Assembly (NCBI RefSeq): GCF_024612015.1
Contig: NZ_CP102512.1
Location: 4,092,001-4,156,000, forward strand
Direction: 5' to 3'
DNA length: 64,000 nt
From: Streptomyces sp. CA-210063
GTDB lineage: Bacteria; Actinomycetota; Actinomycetes; Streptomycetales; Streptomycetaceae
In this document: positions 45,699 to 57,870 of the stretch, piece by piece
Layout: every line of letters begins with the position of its first letter
How positions within the stretch are numbered: the first letter of the stretch is position 1
Notes under the pieces: generated by a model
Told to the model about the DNA's origin: nothing
What the model saw: only the letters and a program-made list of their open reading frames with translations
Database searches by the model: none
Program-made: the position numbers and the translations under genes

Positions 45699-47348
45699 TC
45701 AGCGGACGAACACTCCCGCCTGCCCCGCCAGATCCAGGAAGTACTGCGGCGCGACACCGAGCACCAGCGTGACGGCCACGCCGACCCCGATCGCGGTCAT
45801 GGTCAGCGGCGACGGCACGGCGACGGTCGGCCCCTCGGGCCGCGGCTCGCTGAAGAACATGAGCACGATGACGCGGATGTAGAAGAACGCGGCGATGGCC
45901 GACGAGATCACACCGACCACGACGATCGCGCCCGCGCCGCCCTCCGCCGCCGCCTTGAACACGGCGAACTTCCCGGCGAACCCGGAGGTCAGCGGAATGC
46001 CCGCGAAGGCCAGCAGGAAGACCGCGAACACGGCCGCCACCAGCGGTGACCTGCGCCCGAGCCCGGCCCACTTGGACAGATGCGTCGCCTCGCCGCCCGC
46101 GTCCCGCACGAGGGTCACCACGGCGAACGCGCCGATCGTCACGAACGAGTAGGCACCCAGGTAGAACAGCACGGACGAGACGCCGTCGGGCGAGGCCGCG
46201 ATGACACCGGCGAGGATGAAGCCGGCGTGGGCGATCGACGAGTAGGCGAGCAGCCGCTTGATGTCGGTCTGGGTGATGGCGACGATCGCGCCGCCCAGCA
46301 TGGTGACGATGGCGACGGCCCACATGACCGGCCGCCAGTCCCAGCGCAGACCGGGCAGGACGACGTAGAGCAGGCGCAGCAGCGCGCCGAACGCCGCCAC
46401 CTTCGTGGCCGCCGCCATGAACCCGGTGACCGGCGTGGGCGCGCCCTGGTACACATCCGGTGTCCACATGTGGAACGGCACCGCGCCGACCTTGAACAGC
46501 AGGCCCATGACGACCATGGCGGCGCCGATGAGGAGCAGCACGTCGTTGCCCATGGTGCCGGCGAGGGCGGGGTTGATCTCTGCGATGGTGCCGTCGACGA
46601 CCTGGGCGATCGTCGCGTACTTCACCGAGCCCGCGTAGCCGTACAGCAGGGCGATGCCGAAGAGGGTGAAGGCGGAGGCGAAGGCGCCGAGCAGGAAGTA
46701 CTTGACCGCGGCCTCCTGCGACATGAGCCGCTTGCGGCGGGCCACGGCACACAGCAGGTAGAGCGGGAGCGAGAAGACTTCCAGGGCGATGAACAGAGTC
46801 AGCAGGTCGTTGGCCGCCGGGAAGATCAGCATGCCGCCGATCGCGAAGAGCAGCAGCGGGAACACCTCGGTGGTGGTGAACCCGGCCTTCACCGCGGCCT
46901 TCTCGCTGTCGCTGCCGGGCACCGACGCGGCCTGCGCGGCGAAGGAGTCGACCCGGTTGCCGTGCGCGGCCGGGTCGAGGCGTCGCTCGGCGAAGGTGAA
47001 GACGCCGAGGATGCCGGCCAGGAGGATCGTGCCCTGGAGGAACAGGGCCGGTCCGTCCACGGCGATGGCGCCCATCGCGGCGATTCCGGCCTTCGTGGTG
47101 CCGTATCCGCCCGCCGCGAGGGCGACGACCGCGGCGAAGGCGGCCGCCAGGGCGACGACGGAGACGAACACCTGGGCGTAGTAGCGGGACCTGCGCGGCA
47201 CGAAGGCCTCGACAAGCACCCCGATGATCGCCGCCCCGATGACGATCAGAGTGGGCGACAATTGACCGTATTCGATCTTCGGCGCGTCGATCTTCGTGAT
47301 CGGGTCGGCCGCGGTTGTCCACAGGCTGTGGACGGCTGATGCGCTCAC
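45699..47348 (-). CDS. nuoN: NADH:quinone oxidoreductase subunit N
   Basis: 549-residue antiporter-like proton-pumping membrane subunit of complex I, about 14 helices. The pump Lys/Glu residues lie in ALEVFSLPLYLL and FKVGAVPFHMWTPDVYQGAPT, followed by TQTDIKRLLAYSSIAHAGF. An insertion of about 40 hydrophilic residues (DSFAAQAASVPGSDSEKAA) after the fourth helix is longer than in E. coli. GTG start overlaps nuoM stop by 4 bases. Last gene of the operon. Confidence 0.96.
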   Translation of the reverse strand: MSASAVHSLWTTAADPITKIDAPKIEYGQLSPTLIVIGAAIIGVLVEAFVPRRSRYYAQVFVSVVALAAAFAAVVALAAGGYGTTKAGIAAMGAIAVDGPALFLQGTILLAGILGVFTFAERRLDPAAHGNRVDSFAAQAASVPGSDSEKAAVKAGFTTTEVFPLLLFAIGGMLIFPAANDLLTLFIALEVFSLPLYLLCAVARRKRLMSQEAAVKYFLLGAFASAFTLFGIALLYGYAGSVKYATIAQVVDGTIAEINPALAGTMGNDVLLLIGAAMVVMGLLFKVGAVPFHMWTPDVYQGAPTPVTGFMAAATKVAAFGALLRLLYVVLPGLRWDWRPVMWAVAIVTMLGGAIVAITQTDIKRLLAYSSIAHAGFILAGVIAASPDGVSSVLFYLGAYSFVTIGAFAVVTLVRDAGGEATHLSKWAGLGRRSPLVAAVFAVFLLAFAGIPLTSGFAGKFAVFKAAAEGGAGAIVVVGVISSAIAAFFYIRVIVLMFFSEPRPEGPTVAVPSPLTMTAIGVGVAVTLVLGVAPQYFLDLAGQAGVFVR

Positions 47349-48916
47349 TTGGCGGCCTCCACCTCGGGCTGGGGGTCCTTCTGCTTCACGTCGGACATGG
47401 TGTGCTCGACCGCCGGGTTGACGATGTCGGTGACCGGCTTCGGATAGACGCCCAGGAAGATCAGCAGCACGACCAGCGGGGCGACCACCACGAGTTCCCG
47501 CACCCTCAGGTCGGGCATCCCCTCGACCTCGGCCTTCACCGGGCCCGTCATCGTCCGCTGGTAGAGGACGAGGACGTAGAGCGCGGCGAGGACGATGCCG
47601 ACGGTGGCGATGATCCCGATCACCGGGTAGCGCGCGAACGTGCCGACCAGGACCAGGAACTCACTGACGAACGGGGCGAGGCCCGGCAGCGACAGCGTCG
47701 CGAGGCCGCCGATCAGGAACGTGCCGGCGAGCACCGGCGCGACCTTCTGCACGCCTCCGTAGTCGGCGATGAGCCGGGATCCGCGCCGCGAGATCAGGAA
47801 TCCCGCCACCAGCATCAGGGCGGCCGTCGAGATCCCGTGGTTGACCATGTAGAGCGTCGCGCCGGACTGGCCCTGGCTGGTCATCGCGAAGATGCCCAGG
47901 ATGATGAACCCGAAGTGCGAGATCGACGCGTACGCCACCAGCCGCTTGATGTCCCGCTGGCCGACCGCGAGCAGTGCCCCGTAGATGATGCTGATGAGGG
48001 CCAGGACGAGGATCGCGGGCGTCGCCCACTTGCTGGCCTCCGGGAACAGCCCGAGGCAGAAGCGGAGCATCGCGAAGGTGCCGACCTTGTCGACGACCGC
48101 CGTGATGAGGACGGCGACCGGGGCGGTGGACTCCTGCATGGCGTTGGGCAACCAGGTGTGCAGCGGCCACAGGGGCGCCTTCACCGCGAAGGCGAAGAAG
48201 AAGCCGAGGAACAGCCACCGCTCGGTGCTGGTCGCCATCTCCAACGAGCCGTTGGCGCGGGCTTCGGTGATCTCCTGGAGCGAGAAGTTCCCGGCGACGA
48301 CGTACAGGCCGATCACCGCGGCCAGCATGATCAGGCCGCCGACCAGGTTGTAGAGGAGGAACTTCACGGCGGCGTACGAGCGTTGCGTGGACGCCGTCTC
48401 CTCGCCGTGTTCGTGGGCCCGGTCCCCGAAGCCGCCGATGAGGAAGTACATCGGGATGAGCATGGCTTCGAAGAAGATGTAGAAGAGGAAGACGTCGGTG
48501 GCCTCGAAGGAGATGATCACCATCGCCTCGACGGCCAGGATCAGGGCGAAGAAGCCCTGAGTGGGCCGCCACCTCTTGTTGCCGGTCTCCAGCGGGTCGG
48601 CGTCGTGCCAGCCCGCGAGGATGATGAACGGGATCAGCAGGGCGGTGAGCGCGACGAGCGCCACCCCGATGCCGTCCACGCCCAGCTCGTACCGCACCCC
48701 GAAGTCCGCGATCCAGGCGTGGGACTCGGTCAGTTGGTAGCGGTCGCCGTCCGGGTCGAAGCGGACCAGGACGATCACGGCCAGCACGAGGGTGGCCAGC
48801 GAGACGATCAGCGCCAGCCATTTCGCGGCCTCGCGCCGCGCGGCCGGTACGGCGGCCGTGGCGATCGCCCCGAGGGCCGGGAGCACCGCCGTCGCTGTCA
48901 GCAGAGGAAAGGACAT
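47345..48916 (-). CDS. nuoM: NADH:quinone oxidoreductase subunit M
   Basis: 523-residue antiporter-like membrane subunit. FFEAMLIPMYFLIG carries the conserved Glu, and FAVKAPLWPLHTWLPNAMQESTAP the pump Lys; VGQRDIKRLVAYASISHFGF follows. ATG at 48916 is 5 bases after the nuoL stop. Overlaps nuoN by 4 bases. Confidence 0.97.
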   Translation of the reverse strand: MSFPLLTATAVLPALGAIATAAVPAARREAAKWLALIVSLATLVLAVIVLVRFDPDGDRYQLTESHAWIADFGVRYELGVDGIGVALVALTALLIPFIILAGWHDADPLETGNKRWRPTQGFFALILAVEAMVIISFEATDVFLFYIFFEAMLIPMYFLIGGFGDRAHEHGEETASTQRSYAAVKFLLYNLVGGLIMLAAVIGLYVVAGNFSLQEITEARANGSLEMATSTERWLFLGFFFAFAVKAPLWPLHTWLPNAMQESTAPVAVLITAVVDKVGTFAMLRFCLGLFPEASKWATPAILVLALISIIYGALLAVGQRDIKRLVAYASISHFGFIILGIFAMTSQGQSGATLYMVNHGISTAALMLVAGFLISRRGSRLIADYGGVQKVAPVLAGTFLIGGLATLSLPGLAPFVSEFLVLVGTFARYPVIGIIATVGIVLAALYVLVLYQRTMTGPVKAEVEGMPDLRVRELVVVAPLVVLLIFLGVYPKPVTDIVNPAVEHTMSDVKQKDPQPEVEAAK

Positions 48917-48921
48917 CGGTA

Positions 48922-50862
48922 TCAGACCGCCCTCATCAGCAGGGTCGCGGCGATGAGGATCGCAGCGCCGCCGAACATCGAGACCGCGTACGACCGTGCA
49001 TAGCCGTTCTGGATGCGGCGCAGCCGGCCGGAGAGGCCGCCCATGGTGGCCGCCGTGCCGTTGACGACGCCGTCGACCAGGGTGTGGTCGACGTACACGA
49101 GGGAGCGCGTGAGGTGCTCTCCGCCGCGTACGAGCACGACGTGGTTGAAGTCGTCCTGGAGGAGGTCCCGCCGGGCGGCCCGGGTGAGCAGCGACCCGCG
49201 CGGGGCGACGACGGGGACGGGCCGGCGCCCGTACTGGAGCCAGGCGAGGCCGACGCCGATGACCATCACGGCGACGGTGGAGATCGTGACCGTCAGCGCG
49301 CTGATCGGCGGGTGCCCGTGCGCGTGGTCGGTGACGGGCTCCAGCCAGTGGATGAACCGGTCGCCGATGCTGAAGTAGGCGCCGCCGAAGACCGATCCGA
49401 CGGCCAGCACGATCATGGGGATCGTCATGACCTTGGGCGACTCGTGCGGGTGCGGCATCTCGCCGGGGTGCACCTCGATGCCGGGCTCGACACTCGGCGC
49501 CTTGTCCGGATCGGGAGCCGGCCGCCACCGCTCCTCACCGAAGAACGTCATCAGCATCACGCGCGTCATGTAGTACGCGGTGATGGCCGCGCCCAGCAGG
49601 GCCACACTGCCGAGGATCCAGCCCTCGGTGCCGCCCTTGGCGAAGGCCGCCTCGATGATCTTGTCCTTGGAGAAGAAGCCGGACAGACCGGGGAAGCCGA
49701 TGATGGCGAGGTAGCCGAGGCCGAAGGTGACGAAGGTGACCGGCATGTACTTGCGGAGGCCGCCGTACTTGCGCATGTCGACCTCGTCGTTCATACCGTG
49801 CATGACCGAGCCGGCGCCGAGGAACAGGCCGGCCTTGAAGAAGCCGTGCGTCACCAGGTGCATGATCGCGAAGACATAGCCGATGGGGCCGAGGCCCGCG
49901 GCCAGCACCATGTAGCCGATCTGGGACATCGTCGATCCGGCGAGGGCCTTCTTGATGTCGTCCTTCGCGCAACCGACGATCGCACCGAAGAGGAGCGTGA
50001 CCGCGCCAACCACGGTGGTGACGAGCTGGGCGTCCGGCGAGGCGTTGAAGATGTCGGCGGAGCGGACGATCAGATAGACGCCCGCGGTGACCATGGTCGC
50101 GGCGTGGATGAGGGCCGAGACCGGGGTCGGGCCCTCCATCGCGTCCCCGAGCCAGGACTGCAGCGGCACCTGGGCGGACTTGCCGCAGGCGGCGAGCAGC
50201 AGCATCAGCGCGATGGCGGTGAGCGTGCCCTCGCCGGTCTCACCCGTGGCCTCCAGGACCGGCCCGAAGGCGAAGGTCCCGAAGGTGGTGAACATCAGCA
50301 TGATGGCGATGGACAGGCCCACGTCGCCGACGCGGTTGACCAGGAAGGCCTTCTTCGCGGCGGTGGCGGCGCTGGGCTTGTGCTGCCAGAAGCCGATCAG
50401 CAGGTAGGAGGCGAGGCCGACGCCCTCCCAGCCGACGTACAGCAGCAGGTAGTTGTCGGCGAGGACGAGCAGCAGCATCGCCGCGAGGAACAGGTTCAGA
50501 TAGCCGAAGAAGCGGCGTCGGCGCTCGTCGTGCTCCATGTACCCGATCGAGTACACATGGATGAGCGAGCCGACTCCGGTGATCAGCAGGACGAACGCCA
50601 TCGACAGCTGGTCGAGCTGGAAGGCGACGTCCGCCTGGAAGCCCTCGACGGGCACCCAGCTGAACAGGTGCTGGCCGATCTCGCGGTGTTCGGCGTCCTT
50701 GCCGGCCATGTCGGCGAAGAGGACGACGCCGATGACGAAGGAGGCGGCGGCGAGGGCCGTGCCGATGTGGTGGCCGACGGCGTCGAGGCGCCGGCCGCCG
50801 CACAGCAGGACGGCCGCTCCGAGCAGGGGCGCCGCCACCAGCAGCGCAATCAGGTTCTCCAC
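48922..50862 (-). CDS. nuoL: NADH:quinone oxidoreductase subunit L
   Basis: 646-residue distal antiporter-like subunit with the long lateral helix at its C-terminus. [18 protein letters not shown] and [31 protein letters not shown] (shown in part) contain the proton-channel Glu/Lys/His. A hydrophilic, His/Pro-rich loop ([20 protein letters not shown]) before the final helices is an actinobacterial feature. GTG start, 15 bases after nuoK. Confidence 0.97.
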   Translation of the reverse strand: MENLIALLVAAPLLGAAVLLCGGRRLDAVGHHIGTALAAASFVIGVVLFADMAGKDAEHREIGQHLFSWVPVEGFQADVAFQLDQLSMAFVLLITGVGSLIHVYSIGYMEHDERRRRFFGYLNLFLAAMLLLVLADNYLLLYVGWEGVGLASYLLIGFWQHKPSAATAAKKAFLVNRVGDVGLSIAIMLMFTTFGTFAFGPVLEATGETGEGTLTAIALMLLLAACGKSAQVPLQSWLGDAMEGPTPVSALIHAATMVTAGVYLIVRSADIFNASPDAQLVTTVVGAVTLLFGAIVGCAKDDIKKALAGSTMSQIGYMVLAAGLGPIGYVFAIMHLVTHGFFKAGLFLGAGSVMHGMNDEVDMRKYGGLRKYMPVTFVTFGLGYLAIIGFPGLSGFFSKDKIIEAAFAKGGTEGWILGSVALLGAAITAYYMTRVMLMTFFGEERWRPAPDPDKAPSVEPGIEVHPGEMPHPHESPKVMTIPMIVLAVGSVFGGAYFSIGDRFIHWLEPVTDHAHGHPPISALTVTISTVAVMVIGVGLAWLQYGRRPVPVVAPRGSLLTRAARRDLLQDDFNHVVLVRGGEHLTRSLVYVDHTLVDGVVNGTAATMGGLSGRLRRIQNGYARSYAVSMFGGAAILIAATLLMRAV

Positions 50863-50877
50863 GATTCTTCCGACCCC

Positions 50878-51177
50878 TTACAGCTTCATCAGGCTGGCGT
50901 CGTCGACCGAGGCCGAGTGGCGGGACCGGAACAGCGACACGATGATCGCGAGTCCGACCACGACCTCCGCGGCGGCGACGACCATCGTGAAGAAGGCGAT
51001 GATCTGGCCGTCGAGATTGCCGTGCATCCGGGAGAAGGCGACCAGGGCGAGGTTGCAGGCGTTGAGCATCAGCTCGACGCACATGAACACCACGATCGCG
51101 TTCCGCCTGATCAGGACGCCGGTGGCGCCGATCGTGAACAACAGTGCGGCGAGATACAGGTAGTTGACGGGATTCAC
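50878..51177 (-). CDS. nuoK: NADH:quinone oxidoreductase subunit K
   Basis: 99-residue membrane subunit with three helices. The two conserved channel glutamates are seen in [16 protein letters not shown] and [16 protein letters not shown] start overlaps the nuoJ stop (GTGA). Confidence 0.96.
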   Translation of the reverse strand: MNPVNYLYLAALLFTIGATGVLIRRNAIVVFMCVELMLNACNLALVAFSRMHGNLDGQIIAFFTMVVAAAEVVVGLAIIVSLFRSRHSASVDDASLMKL

Positions 51178-52025
51178 TTCGATGCCTCCCCGCTCTTCCC
51201 GCTGCGTCCGCTGTTCGAGCGCTCCAGGCGGTCCTCGGCGCGCTGTTCCAGTGCCTTGAGGTCGTTGAGCGCCTCGGTCGACACGTCGCGGATCTGGCCC
51301 CGGTCGCGCAGTGTCTTGCTGACGGTCAGGTCGGACGGGGTGCCGTCGGGCAGCAGGCCCGCGATGTCGACCGCGTTGTGCCGGGCGTACACGCCGGGGG
51401 CCGGCAGCGGCGGGAGGTGCTTGCCCTCGCGTACGCGCTCTTCGGCCAGCTCCCGCTGGGTCTTGGCGCGCTCGGTGCGCTCGCGGTGGGTGAGGACCAT
51501 GGCGCCGACGGCGGCCGTGATCAGCAGGGCGCCGGTGAGCTCGAAGGCGAACACGTAGTCGGTGAAGATCAGGGCCGCGAGGCCCTCCACATTGCCGCCC
51601 GCGTTGGCCTGGCCGAGGCCGTTGAACTCCGTCAGGGCCGCGTTGCCGATGCCGGCGGTCAGCAGGATGCCGAAGCCGAGGCCACACAGCAGGGCCAGCC
51701 AGCGCTGGCCCTTGATGGTCTCCTTCAGGGAGTCCGCCGCGGTGACGCCGACGAGCATCACCACGAACAGGAACAGCATCATGATCGCGCCGGTGTAGAC
51801 GACGATCTGCACGACGCCCAGGAAGTAGGCACCGTTGGCCAGGTAGAACACGGCCAGGATGATCATGGTGCCGGCGAGGCAGAGCGCGCTGTGCACGGCC
51901 CTCTTCATGAAGACGGTGCACAGGGCGCCGATCACGGCGATCGTGCCGAGCACCCAGAACTGGAAGGCCTCACCGGTGGAGGTGCCGGCGGAAAGAGTGG
52001 CTGCGGCGGCGAGTTGCTGCGTCAT
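51174..52025 (-). CDS. nuoJ: NADH:quinone oxidoreductase subunit J
   Basis: 283-residue membrane subunit. Five helices in residues 20-175 include [22 protein letters not shown], the pi-bulge helix of complex I. The C-terminal 100 residues are hydrophilic ([20 protein letters not shown]), an extension absent from the E. coli protein and typical of actinobacteria. ATG overlaps nuoI stop by 4 bases. Confidence 0.95.
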   Translation of the reverse strand: MTQQLAAAATLSAGTSTGEAFQFWVLGTIAVIGALCTVFMKRAVHSALCLAGTMIILAVFYLANGAYFLGVVQIVVYTGAIMMLFLFVVMLVGVTAADSLKETIKGQRWLALLCGLGFGILLTAGIGNAALTEFNGLGQANAGGNVEGLAALIFTDYVFAFELTGALLITAAVGAMVLTHRERTERAKTQRELAEERVREGKHLPPLPAPGVYARHNAVDIAGLLPDGTPSDLTVSKTLRDRGQIRDVSTEALNDLKALEQRAEDRLERSNSGRSGKSGEASK

Positions 52026-52663
52026 CGGCGGATCACCTTCTCCGACGCCGGCTCGTCCTCACCGAAGGTGGAGGCGGCCTCCTGGGGCACCTCGCCCTTG
52101 GAGAGGGCCACCTGGCGCTCCGTACCGGGCGCGGCCTCGGTGACCAGCCCCCGGTAGTAGTCCTGCTCGTCCGTGCCCGGGAAGATCGAGTGGGGTGTGT
52201 CGACCATGCCCTCCTCGAGACCGGCGAGCAGCTGCTCCTTGGTGTAGATGAGGTTGGCGCGGCTGGAGTCGGCCAGCTCGAACTCGTTGGTCATCGTCAA
52301 CGCGCGCGTGGGGCATGCCTCGATGCACAGGCCGCACAGGATGCAGCGGGCGTAGTTGATCTGGTAGACGCGGCCGTACCGCTCGCCCGGGGAGTAGCGC
52401 TCCTCGTCCGTGTTGTCGGCGCCCTCCACATAGATGGCGTCGGCGGGACAGGCCCAGGCGCACAGCTCGCAGCCGACGCACTTCTCCAGGCCGTCCGGAT
52501 GGCGGTTGAGCTGGTGCCGACCGTGGAACCGCGGGGCCGTGGTCTTCTGCTGCTCCGGATACTGCTCGGTCAGCCGCTTCTTGAACATGGCCTTGAAGGT
52601 CACGCCAAAGCCGGCGACGGGGTTCTGGAAACCCGGCTTGGTCTCCTTCGGCTCCTCAGCCAT
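52022..52663 (-). CDS. nuoI: NADH:quinone oxidoreductase subunit I
   Basis: 213-residue ferredoxin-like subunit. Two [4Fe-4S] motifs, [12 protein letters not shown] and [12 protein letters not shown], carry clusters N6a and N6b that pass electrons towards NuoB. ATG at 52663 overlaps the nuoH stop by 8 bases. The C-terminal extension after the second motif is longer than in E. coli. Confidence 0.97.
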   Translation of the reverse strand: MAEEPKETKPGFQNPVAGFGVTFKAMFKKRLTEQYPEQQKTTAPRFHGRHQLNRHPDGLEKCVGCELCAWACPADAIYVEGADNTDEERYSPGERYGRVYQINYARCILCGLCIEACPTRALTMTNEFELADSSRANLIYTKEQLLAGLEEGMVDTPHSIFPGTDEQDYYRGLVTEAAPGTERQVALSKGEVPQEAASTFGEDEPASEKVIRR

Positions 52664-54017
52664 CGGACGCCTCCTTCCCATTCGAAGATCCGTCACTGTC
52701 AGTATCGGACCCACCACTGACAATCAGCTCCCGCTCCCGTCGCGGACGCCTGCGCGGCACCGGCGGGAGGGTCTGTCCGGGCAGGGGCGGTACCGGGAAT
52801 CCGCCGGCCATCGGGTCGAAGGCGGCCGGTTCGGCGGGCTGGTCCTGTGCCTCGCGCCGGTCGCGGAACATGTCCGCGACGACCGACAGGAGGAACAGCA
52901 CGATGACGGCGCCGGCCACGTACAGCGCGATCTCGGCGAAGTCGTAGTTCTCGTTCCGGAGGGTCCGTACCGTCGCGACGAGCATCAGCCAGACCACGGA
53001 GACCGGGAGGAGGACCTTCCAGCCGAGCTTCATCAGCTGGTCGTAGCGGACGCGCGGGAGTGTGCCGCGCAGCCAGATGAAGAAGAACAGCAGCAGCTGC
53101 ACCTTCACCACGAACCAGAGCATCGGCCACCAGCCGTGGTTGGCGCCCTCCCAGAAGGTGCTGACGGGCCAGGGAGCCCGCCAGCCTCCGAGGAACAGCG
53201 TCACCGACACGGCCGAGACGGTCACCATGTTGACGTACTCGGCGAGCATGAACATCGCGAACTTGATCGACGAGTACTCGGTGTTGAAGCCGCCGACCAG
53301 GTCGCCCTCGGACTCCGGCATGTCGAAGGGGGCGCGGTTGGTCTCGCCGACCATGGTCACGATGTAGATCACGAACGAGACCGGCAGCAGCACGATGTAC
53401 CAGCGGTCCTGCTGCGCCTCCACGATCGCCGAGGTCGACATCGACCCCGAGTAGAGGAAGACCGAGGCGAACGCGGCGCCCATCGCGATCTCGTAGGAGA
53501 TCATCTGCGCTGCGGAGCGGAGGCCGCCGAGCAGCGGGTAGGTGGATCCGGAACTCCAACCCGCCAGCACGATGCCGTAGATGCCGACGGAGGCGACCGC
53601 GAGGATGTAGAGCATCGCGATCGGCAGGTCGGTGAGCTGCATCGTGGTGCGCTGGCCGAAGATCGAGATCTCGTTGCCGGCCGGGCCGAAGGGGATCACC
53701 GCGATCGCCATGAAGGCCGGGACGGCCGCGACGATCGGCGCGAGGACGTAGACGACCTTGTCCGCGCGTTTGACGATGACGTCTTCCTTGAGCATCAGCT
53801 TGATGCCGTCGGCGAGCGACTGGAGCATGCCCCAGGGGCCGTGCCGGTTGGGGCCGATGCGCAGCTGCATCCAGGCCACGACCTTGCGTTCCCACACGAT
53901 GGAGAACAGCACGGTGATCATCAGGAAGGCGAAGCAGAACACCGCCTTGACGACGACCAGCCACCAGGGGTCGCGGCCGAACATCGAGAGGTCTTCAGCG
54001 GCGAGGTACAAGCTCAT
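52656..54017 (-). CDS. nuoH: NADH:quinone oxidoreductase subunit H
   Basis: 453-residue membrane subunit lining the quinone entrance. Eight to nine helices with [34 protein letters not shown] (acidic loop) and [22 protein letters not shown] are diagnostic, given here in part. The C-terminal about 70 residues form a Pro/Arg-rich tail ([13 protein letters not shown]) not found in E. coli NuoH. ATG overlaps the nuoG stop by 4 bases. Confidence 0.97.
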   Translation of the reverse strand: MSLYLAAEDLSMFGRDPWWLVVVKAVFCFAFLMITVLFSIVWERKVVAWMQLRIGPNRHGPWGMLQSLADGIKLMLKEDVIVKRADKVVYVLAPIVAAVPAFMAIAVIPFGPAGNEISIFGQRTTMQLTDLPIAMLYILAVASVGIYGIVLAGWSSGSTYPLLGGLRSAAQMISYEIAMGAAFASVFLYSGSMSTSAIVEAQQDRWYIVLLPVSFVIYIVTMVGETNRAPFDMPESEGDLVGGFNTEYSSIKFAMFMLAEYVNMVTVSAVSVTLFLGGWRAPWPVSTFWEGANHGWWPMLWFVVKVQLLLFFFIWLRGTLPRVRYDQLMKLGWKVLLPVSVVWLMLVATVRTLRNENYDFAEIALYVAGAVIVLFLLSVVADMFRDRREAQDQPAEPAAFDPMAGGFPVPPLPGQTLPPVPRRRPRRERELIVSGGSDTDSDGSSNGKEASDG

Positions 54018-56518
54018 GCCTCCACCTCCTCGGGGGCCTCGGCGGCGAGCGTCGCGGGGCCGATACGGACGAGTGCGCCGGGCAGTGCCCCGGTGTCGGA
54101 GGCGACGCCCGAGCCGGTGGAGTTCAGCGGCAGCCAGACGACGCGGTCGGGCATCTCGGTGATCCGCAGGGGCAGTTCCACGACCCCGGCGGGGCCGGTG
54201 ACCGCGAGGACGTCACCGTTCTTGACGCCGGCCTCGGCGGCCGTGGCGGCGGACACGCGCGCGTGGGCGGCGTGCCGCGTCCCGGCGAGCGCCTCGTCAC
54301 CGTCCTGGAGGCGGCCCTGGTCGAGCAGCAGCCGGTGCCCGGCCAGTACGGCCTCCCCGGCGGCCGGGCGCGGCAGTCCGGCCGCGACCTCCCCCGGCTC
54401 GGAGGCCTTCGGTCCGTCCCACGCCCCGAGCCGGTCCAGCTCCGCGCGCGTGGTGCGCAGATCGGGCAGCCCCAGGTGGACGTCCATGGCGTCGGCCAGC
54501 ATCTGGAGCACCCGCCCGTCGGTGGGTGCCACCCGGCGCGTCATCTGGTCGGGCTTCAGCGCGGCCTCGAACATCCGTACGCGACCTTCCCAGTTCACGA
54601 AGGTGCCCGCCTTCTCGGCGACGGCCGCGACCGGAAGCACCACGTCCGCGCGCTCGGTGACCTCGCTGGGCCGCAGCTCGAGCGACACCAGGAAGCCCAC
54701 CGCGGAGAGTGCCTCACGCGCGCGCGACGGAGCGGGCAGATCGGCGACTTCCACACCCGCCACCACCAGGGCCCCGAGCTCTCCGGTGGCGGCGGCCTCG
54801 ACGATCTGCCCGGTGTCCCGGCCGTACCGCGGCGGGAGTTGGGCGACCCCCCAGGCGGCGGCGACCTCCGCGCGTGCGCGCGGGTCGGTGGCCGGACGCC
54901 CGCCCGGCAGCGCCGACGGCAGCGCGCCCGCCTCGACGGCGCCGCGCTCCCCGGCCCGCCGCGGGATCCACACCAGCCGCGCGCCGGTCAGGGACGCGGC
55001 CCGCACGGCGGCGGTGAGTCCGCCCGGCACGGCCGCGATCCGCTCCCCGACGACGATCACCGCGCCCTCGGTGCGCAGCGCCTCGGAGGCCTTGATGCCG
55101 TCGTCCTCCAGGCCGAACCCGCTCGCGAGGGCGTCCAGCCACTCGGTCTCGGTGCCGGGCGCGGCGGGCAGCAGCGTGCCGCCGGCCTTCTCCAGACCCC
55201 GGGTGGCGTGGGTGGCCAGCGAGAACACCTGCTGCTTGTGCTTGCGCCAGGCCTTGCGGAGCCTGAGGAAGACTCCGGGCGCCTCTTCCTCCGCCTCGAA
55301 CCCGACCAGCAGGACCGCGGGTGCCTTCTCCAGGGAGGCGTACGTGACGCCCGTACCGTCGAGGTCACGGCCGCGTCCGGCGACCCGGGCGGCCAGGAAG
55401 TCGGCCTCCTCACCGCTGTGCACGCGCGCGCGGAAGTCGATGTCGTTCGTGTCGAGGGCCACCCGCGCGAACTTGCTGTACGCGTAGGCGTCCTCGACGG
55501 TGAGCCGGCCACCGGTCAGGACACCGGCCCGGCCGCGTGCGGCGAGAAGCCCCTGGGCGGCGGCCTCCAGGGCCTCCGGCCAGGACGCGGGCTCCAGAAC
55601 GCCCTCCGCGTTGCGGACGAGGGGGGTGGTCAGCCGGTCCGGTCGCTGCGCGTACCGGAACGCGAACCGCCCCTTGTCACAGATCCACTCCTCGTTGACC
55701 TCGGGGTCGTCGCCGGCGAGGCGCCGCATGACCTTGCCGCGCCGGTGGTCGGTACGGGTCGCGCAGCCGCCGGAGCAGTGCTCGCAGACGGACGGCGAGG
55801 AGACGAGGTCGAAGGGGCGGGAGCGGAATCGGTACGCCGCCGAGGTCAGCGCGCCGACCGGGCAGATCTGGATGGTGTTCCCGGAGAAGTACGACTCGAA
55901 GGGGTCGCCCTCACCGGTGCCGACCTGCTGGAGCGCGCCCCGCTCGACCAGCTCGATCATCGGGTCGCCGGCGACCTGGTTGGAGAACCGGGTGCAGCGG
56001 GCGCACAACACGCACCGCTCACGGTCGAGCAGCACCTGCGTGGAGATCGGCACGGGCTTCTCGTAGGTGCGCTTCCTGCCCTCGAAGCGGGACTCGCTGT
56101 GGCCGTGCGACATGGCCTGGTTCTGCAGCGGGCACTCGCCGCCCTTGTCGCAGACCGGGCAGTCCAGAGGGTGGTTGATGAGCAGGAGCTCCATCACACC
56201 CTTCTGGGCCTTCTCCGCGACCGGCGAGGTGAGGTGAGTCTTGACGACCATCCCGTCCGTACAGGTGATCGTGCAGGACGCCATGGGCTTGCGCTGGCCC
56301 TCGACCTCGACGATGCACTGGCGGCAGGCGCCGGCCGGGTCGAGGAGGGGGTGGTCGCAGAAGCGGGGGATCTCGATGCCGAGCTGTTCGGCGGCCCGGA
56401 TCACCAGGGTGCCCTTGGGCACGCTGATGTCGACGCCGTCGATCTTCAGCGAGACGAGATCCTCCGGCGGGACCGCCGCCTCCCCGCCTCCGGAGGGAGC
56501 GCTGGTGGTCACGGTCAT
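54014..56518 (-). CDS. nuoG: NADH:quinone oxidoreductase subunit G
   Basis: 834-residue peripheral-arm subunit. The [2Fe-2S] ligands lie in [15 protein letters not shown], the His/Cys cluster N5 region in [15 protein letters not shown]4 in CVLCARC and [12 protein letters not shown]. After them CEHCSGGC plus a Cys exactly 27 residues on completes the C-x2-C-x3-C-x27-C motif of the extra cluster N7, kept only in some bacteria. A molybdopterin-oxidoreductase-like domain fills the rest. ATG at 56518 overlaps the nuoF stop by 4 bases. Confidence 0.97.
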   Translation of the reverse strand: MTVTTSAPSGGGEAAVPPEDLVSLKIDGVDISVPKGTLVIRAAEQLGIEIPRFCDHPLLDPAGACRQCIVEVEGQRKPMASCTITCTDGMVVKTHLTSPVAEKAQKGVMELLLINHPLDCPVCDKGGECPLQNQAMSHGHSESRFEGRKRTYEKPVPISTQVLLDRERCVLCARCTRFSNQVAGDPMIELVERGALQQVGTGEGDPFESYFSGNTIQICPVGALTSAAYRFRSRPFDLVSSPSVCEHCSGGCATRTDHRRGKVMRRLAGDDPEVNEEWICDKGRFAFRYAQRPDRLTTPLVRNAEGVLEPASWPEALEAAAQGLLAARGRAGVLTGGRLTVEDAYAYSKFARVALDTNDIDFRARVHSGEEADFLAARVAGRGRDLDGTGVTYASLEKAPAVLLVGFEAEEEAPGVFLRLRKAWRKHKQQVFSLATHATRGLEKAGGTLLPAAPGTETEWLDALASGFGLEDDGIKASEALRTEGAVIVVGERIAAVPGGLTAAVRAASLTGARLVWIPRRAGERGAVEAGALPSALPGGRPATDPRARAEVAAAWGVAQLPPRYGRDTGQIVEAAATGELGALVVAGVEVADLPAPSRAREALSAVGFLVSLELRPSEVTERADVVLPVAAVAEKAGTFVNWEGRVRMFEAALKPDQMTRRVAPTDGRVLQMLADAMDVHLGLPDLRTTRAELDRLGAWDGPKASEPGEVAAGLPRPAAGEAVLAGHRLLLDQGRLQDGDEALAGTRHAAHARVSAATAAEAGVKNGDVLAVTGPAGVVELPLRITEMPDRVVWLPLNSTGSGVASDTGALPGALVRIGPATLAAEAPEEVEA

Positions 56519-57870
56519 GCGTTCACCTCCGCGTGCTTGTCCTTGTCGGCCCAGGCCGTCGACCTGGCCGGGTCGAACGGGCAGCCACGGCCCGTGATGT
56601 GGTCCTCGTACTCCGCGCGGAAGTACTTGAGGGAGGAGAAGATCGGCGAGGCGGCGCCGTCGCCGAGGGCGCAGAAGGACTTGCCGTTGATGTTGTCGGC
56701 GATGTCGTTCAGCTTGTCGAGGTCGCTCATGACGCCCTTGCCGGCCTCGATGTCGCGCAGCAACTGCACCAGCCAGTACGTGCCTTCGCGGCAGGGGGTG
56801 CACTTGCCGCAGGACTCGTGGGCGTAGAACTCGGTCCAGCGGGTGACGGCCCGTACGACGCAGGTCGTCTCGTCGAAGCACTGGAGTGCTTTCGTGCCGA
56901 GCATGGAACCCGCGGCACCCACTCCCTCGTAGTCAAGAGGGACGTCGAGGTGCTCGTCGGTGAACATCGGGGTCGAGGAGCCGCCCGGCGTCCAGAACTT
57001 GAGGCGATGCCCGGGGCGCATCCCGCCGCTCATCTCCAGGAGCTGACGGAGTGTGATGCCGAGCGGGGCCTCGTACTGGCCGGGGCTGGCGACATGGCCG
57101 CTGAGCGAGTAGAGCGTGAAGCCGGGAGACTTCTCGCTGCCCATCGACCTGAACCATTCCTTGCCCTTGTGCAGGATGGCGGGAACCGACGCGATCGACT
57201 CGACGTTGTTCACGACAGTCGGGCACGCATAGAGGCCCTCGACAGCAGGGAAGGGGGGACGAAGCCGCGGTTGACCACGGCGGCCTTCGAGCGAGTCGAG
57301 CAGCGCGGTCTCCTCACCGCAGATGTACGCGCCCGCGCCCGCGTGCACGGTGAGCTGGAGGTCGAGTCCGCTGCCCAGGATGTTCTCGCCCAGGAAGCCG
57401 GCCTCGTAGGCCTCACGTACGGCCTCGTGCAACCGCCGCAGAACAGGGACGACTTCACCACGCAGATAGATGAAGGCATGCGAAGACCTGATGGCATGGC
57501 ACGCGATGACGATGCCCTCGATGAGGCTGTGCGGGTTCGCGAAGAGGAGCGGAATGTCCTTGCACGTTCCGGGCTCCGACTCGTCGGCGTTGACAACTAG
57601 ATAATGTGGTTTTCCATCACCCTGGGGAATGAACTGCCATTTCATTCCTGTCGGGAATCCCGCGCCGCCACGGCCGCGCAACCCGGACTCCTTGACGTAC
57701 GCGATGACGTCGTCCGGTGACATGGCCAGCGCCTTGCGCAGCCCCTCGTACCCCTCGTGCCTCCGGTAGACGTCCAGCGACCACGACCTGTCCTCGTCCC
57801 AGAAGGCCGACAGCACGGGTGCGAGCAGCTTCTCCGGGCTGGTGCCCTTCATCTCGGGTGCCAACGTCAT
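56515..57870 (-). CDS. nuoF: NADH:quinone oxidoreductase subunit F
   Basis: 451-residue NADH- and FMN-binding subunit. [16 protein letters not shown] is the NADH loop, [19 protein letters not shown] the FMN region, and [12 protein letters not shown] with a later Cys the N3 [4Fe-4S] cluster. The start ATG shares its first base with the last base of the nuoE stop (TGATG). Confidence 0.97.
   Translation of the reverse strand: MTLAPEMKGTSPEKLLAPVLSAFWDEDRSWSLDVYRRHEGYEGLRKALAMSPDDVIAYVKESGLRGRGGAGFPTGMKWQFIPQGDGKPHYLVVNADESEPGTCKDIPLLFANPHSLIEGIVIACHAIRSSHAFIYLRGEVVPVLRRLHEAVREAYEAGFLGENILGSGLDLQLTVHAGAGAYICGEETALLDSLEGRRGQPRLRPPFPAVEGLYACPTVVNNVESIASVPAILHKGKEWFRSMGSEKSPGFTLYSLSGHVASPGQYEAPLGITLRQLLEMSGGMRPGHRLKFWTPGGSSTPMFTDEHLDVPLDYEGVGAAGSMLGTKALQCFDETTCVVRAVTRWTEFYAHESCGKCTPCREGTYWLVQLLRDIEAGKGVMSDLDKLNDIADNINGKSFCALGDGAASPIFSSLKYFRAEYEDHITGRGCPFDPARSTAWADKDKHAEVNA

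Noticed and set aside
49084..55487. Long plus-strand frames (over 800 codons) antisense to nuoL-nuoG
   Set aside because: Mirror frames of strongly biased nuo codons, no recognisable protein features, no start signals.
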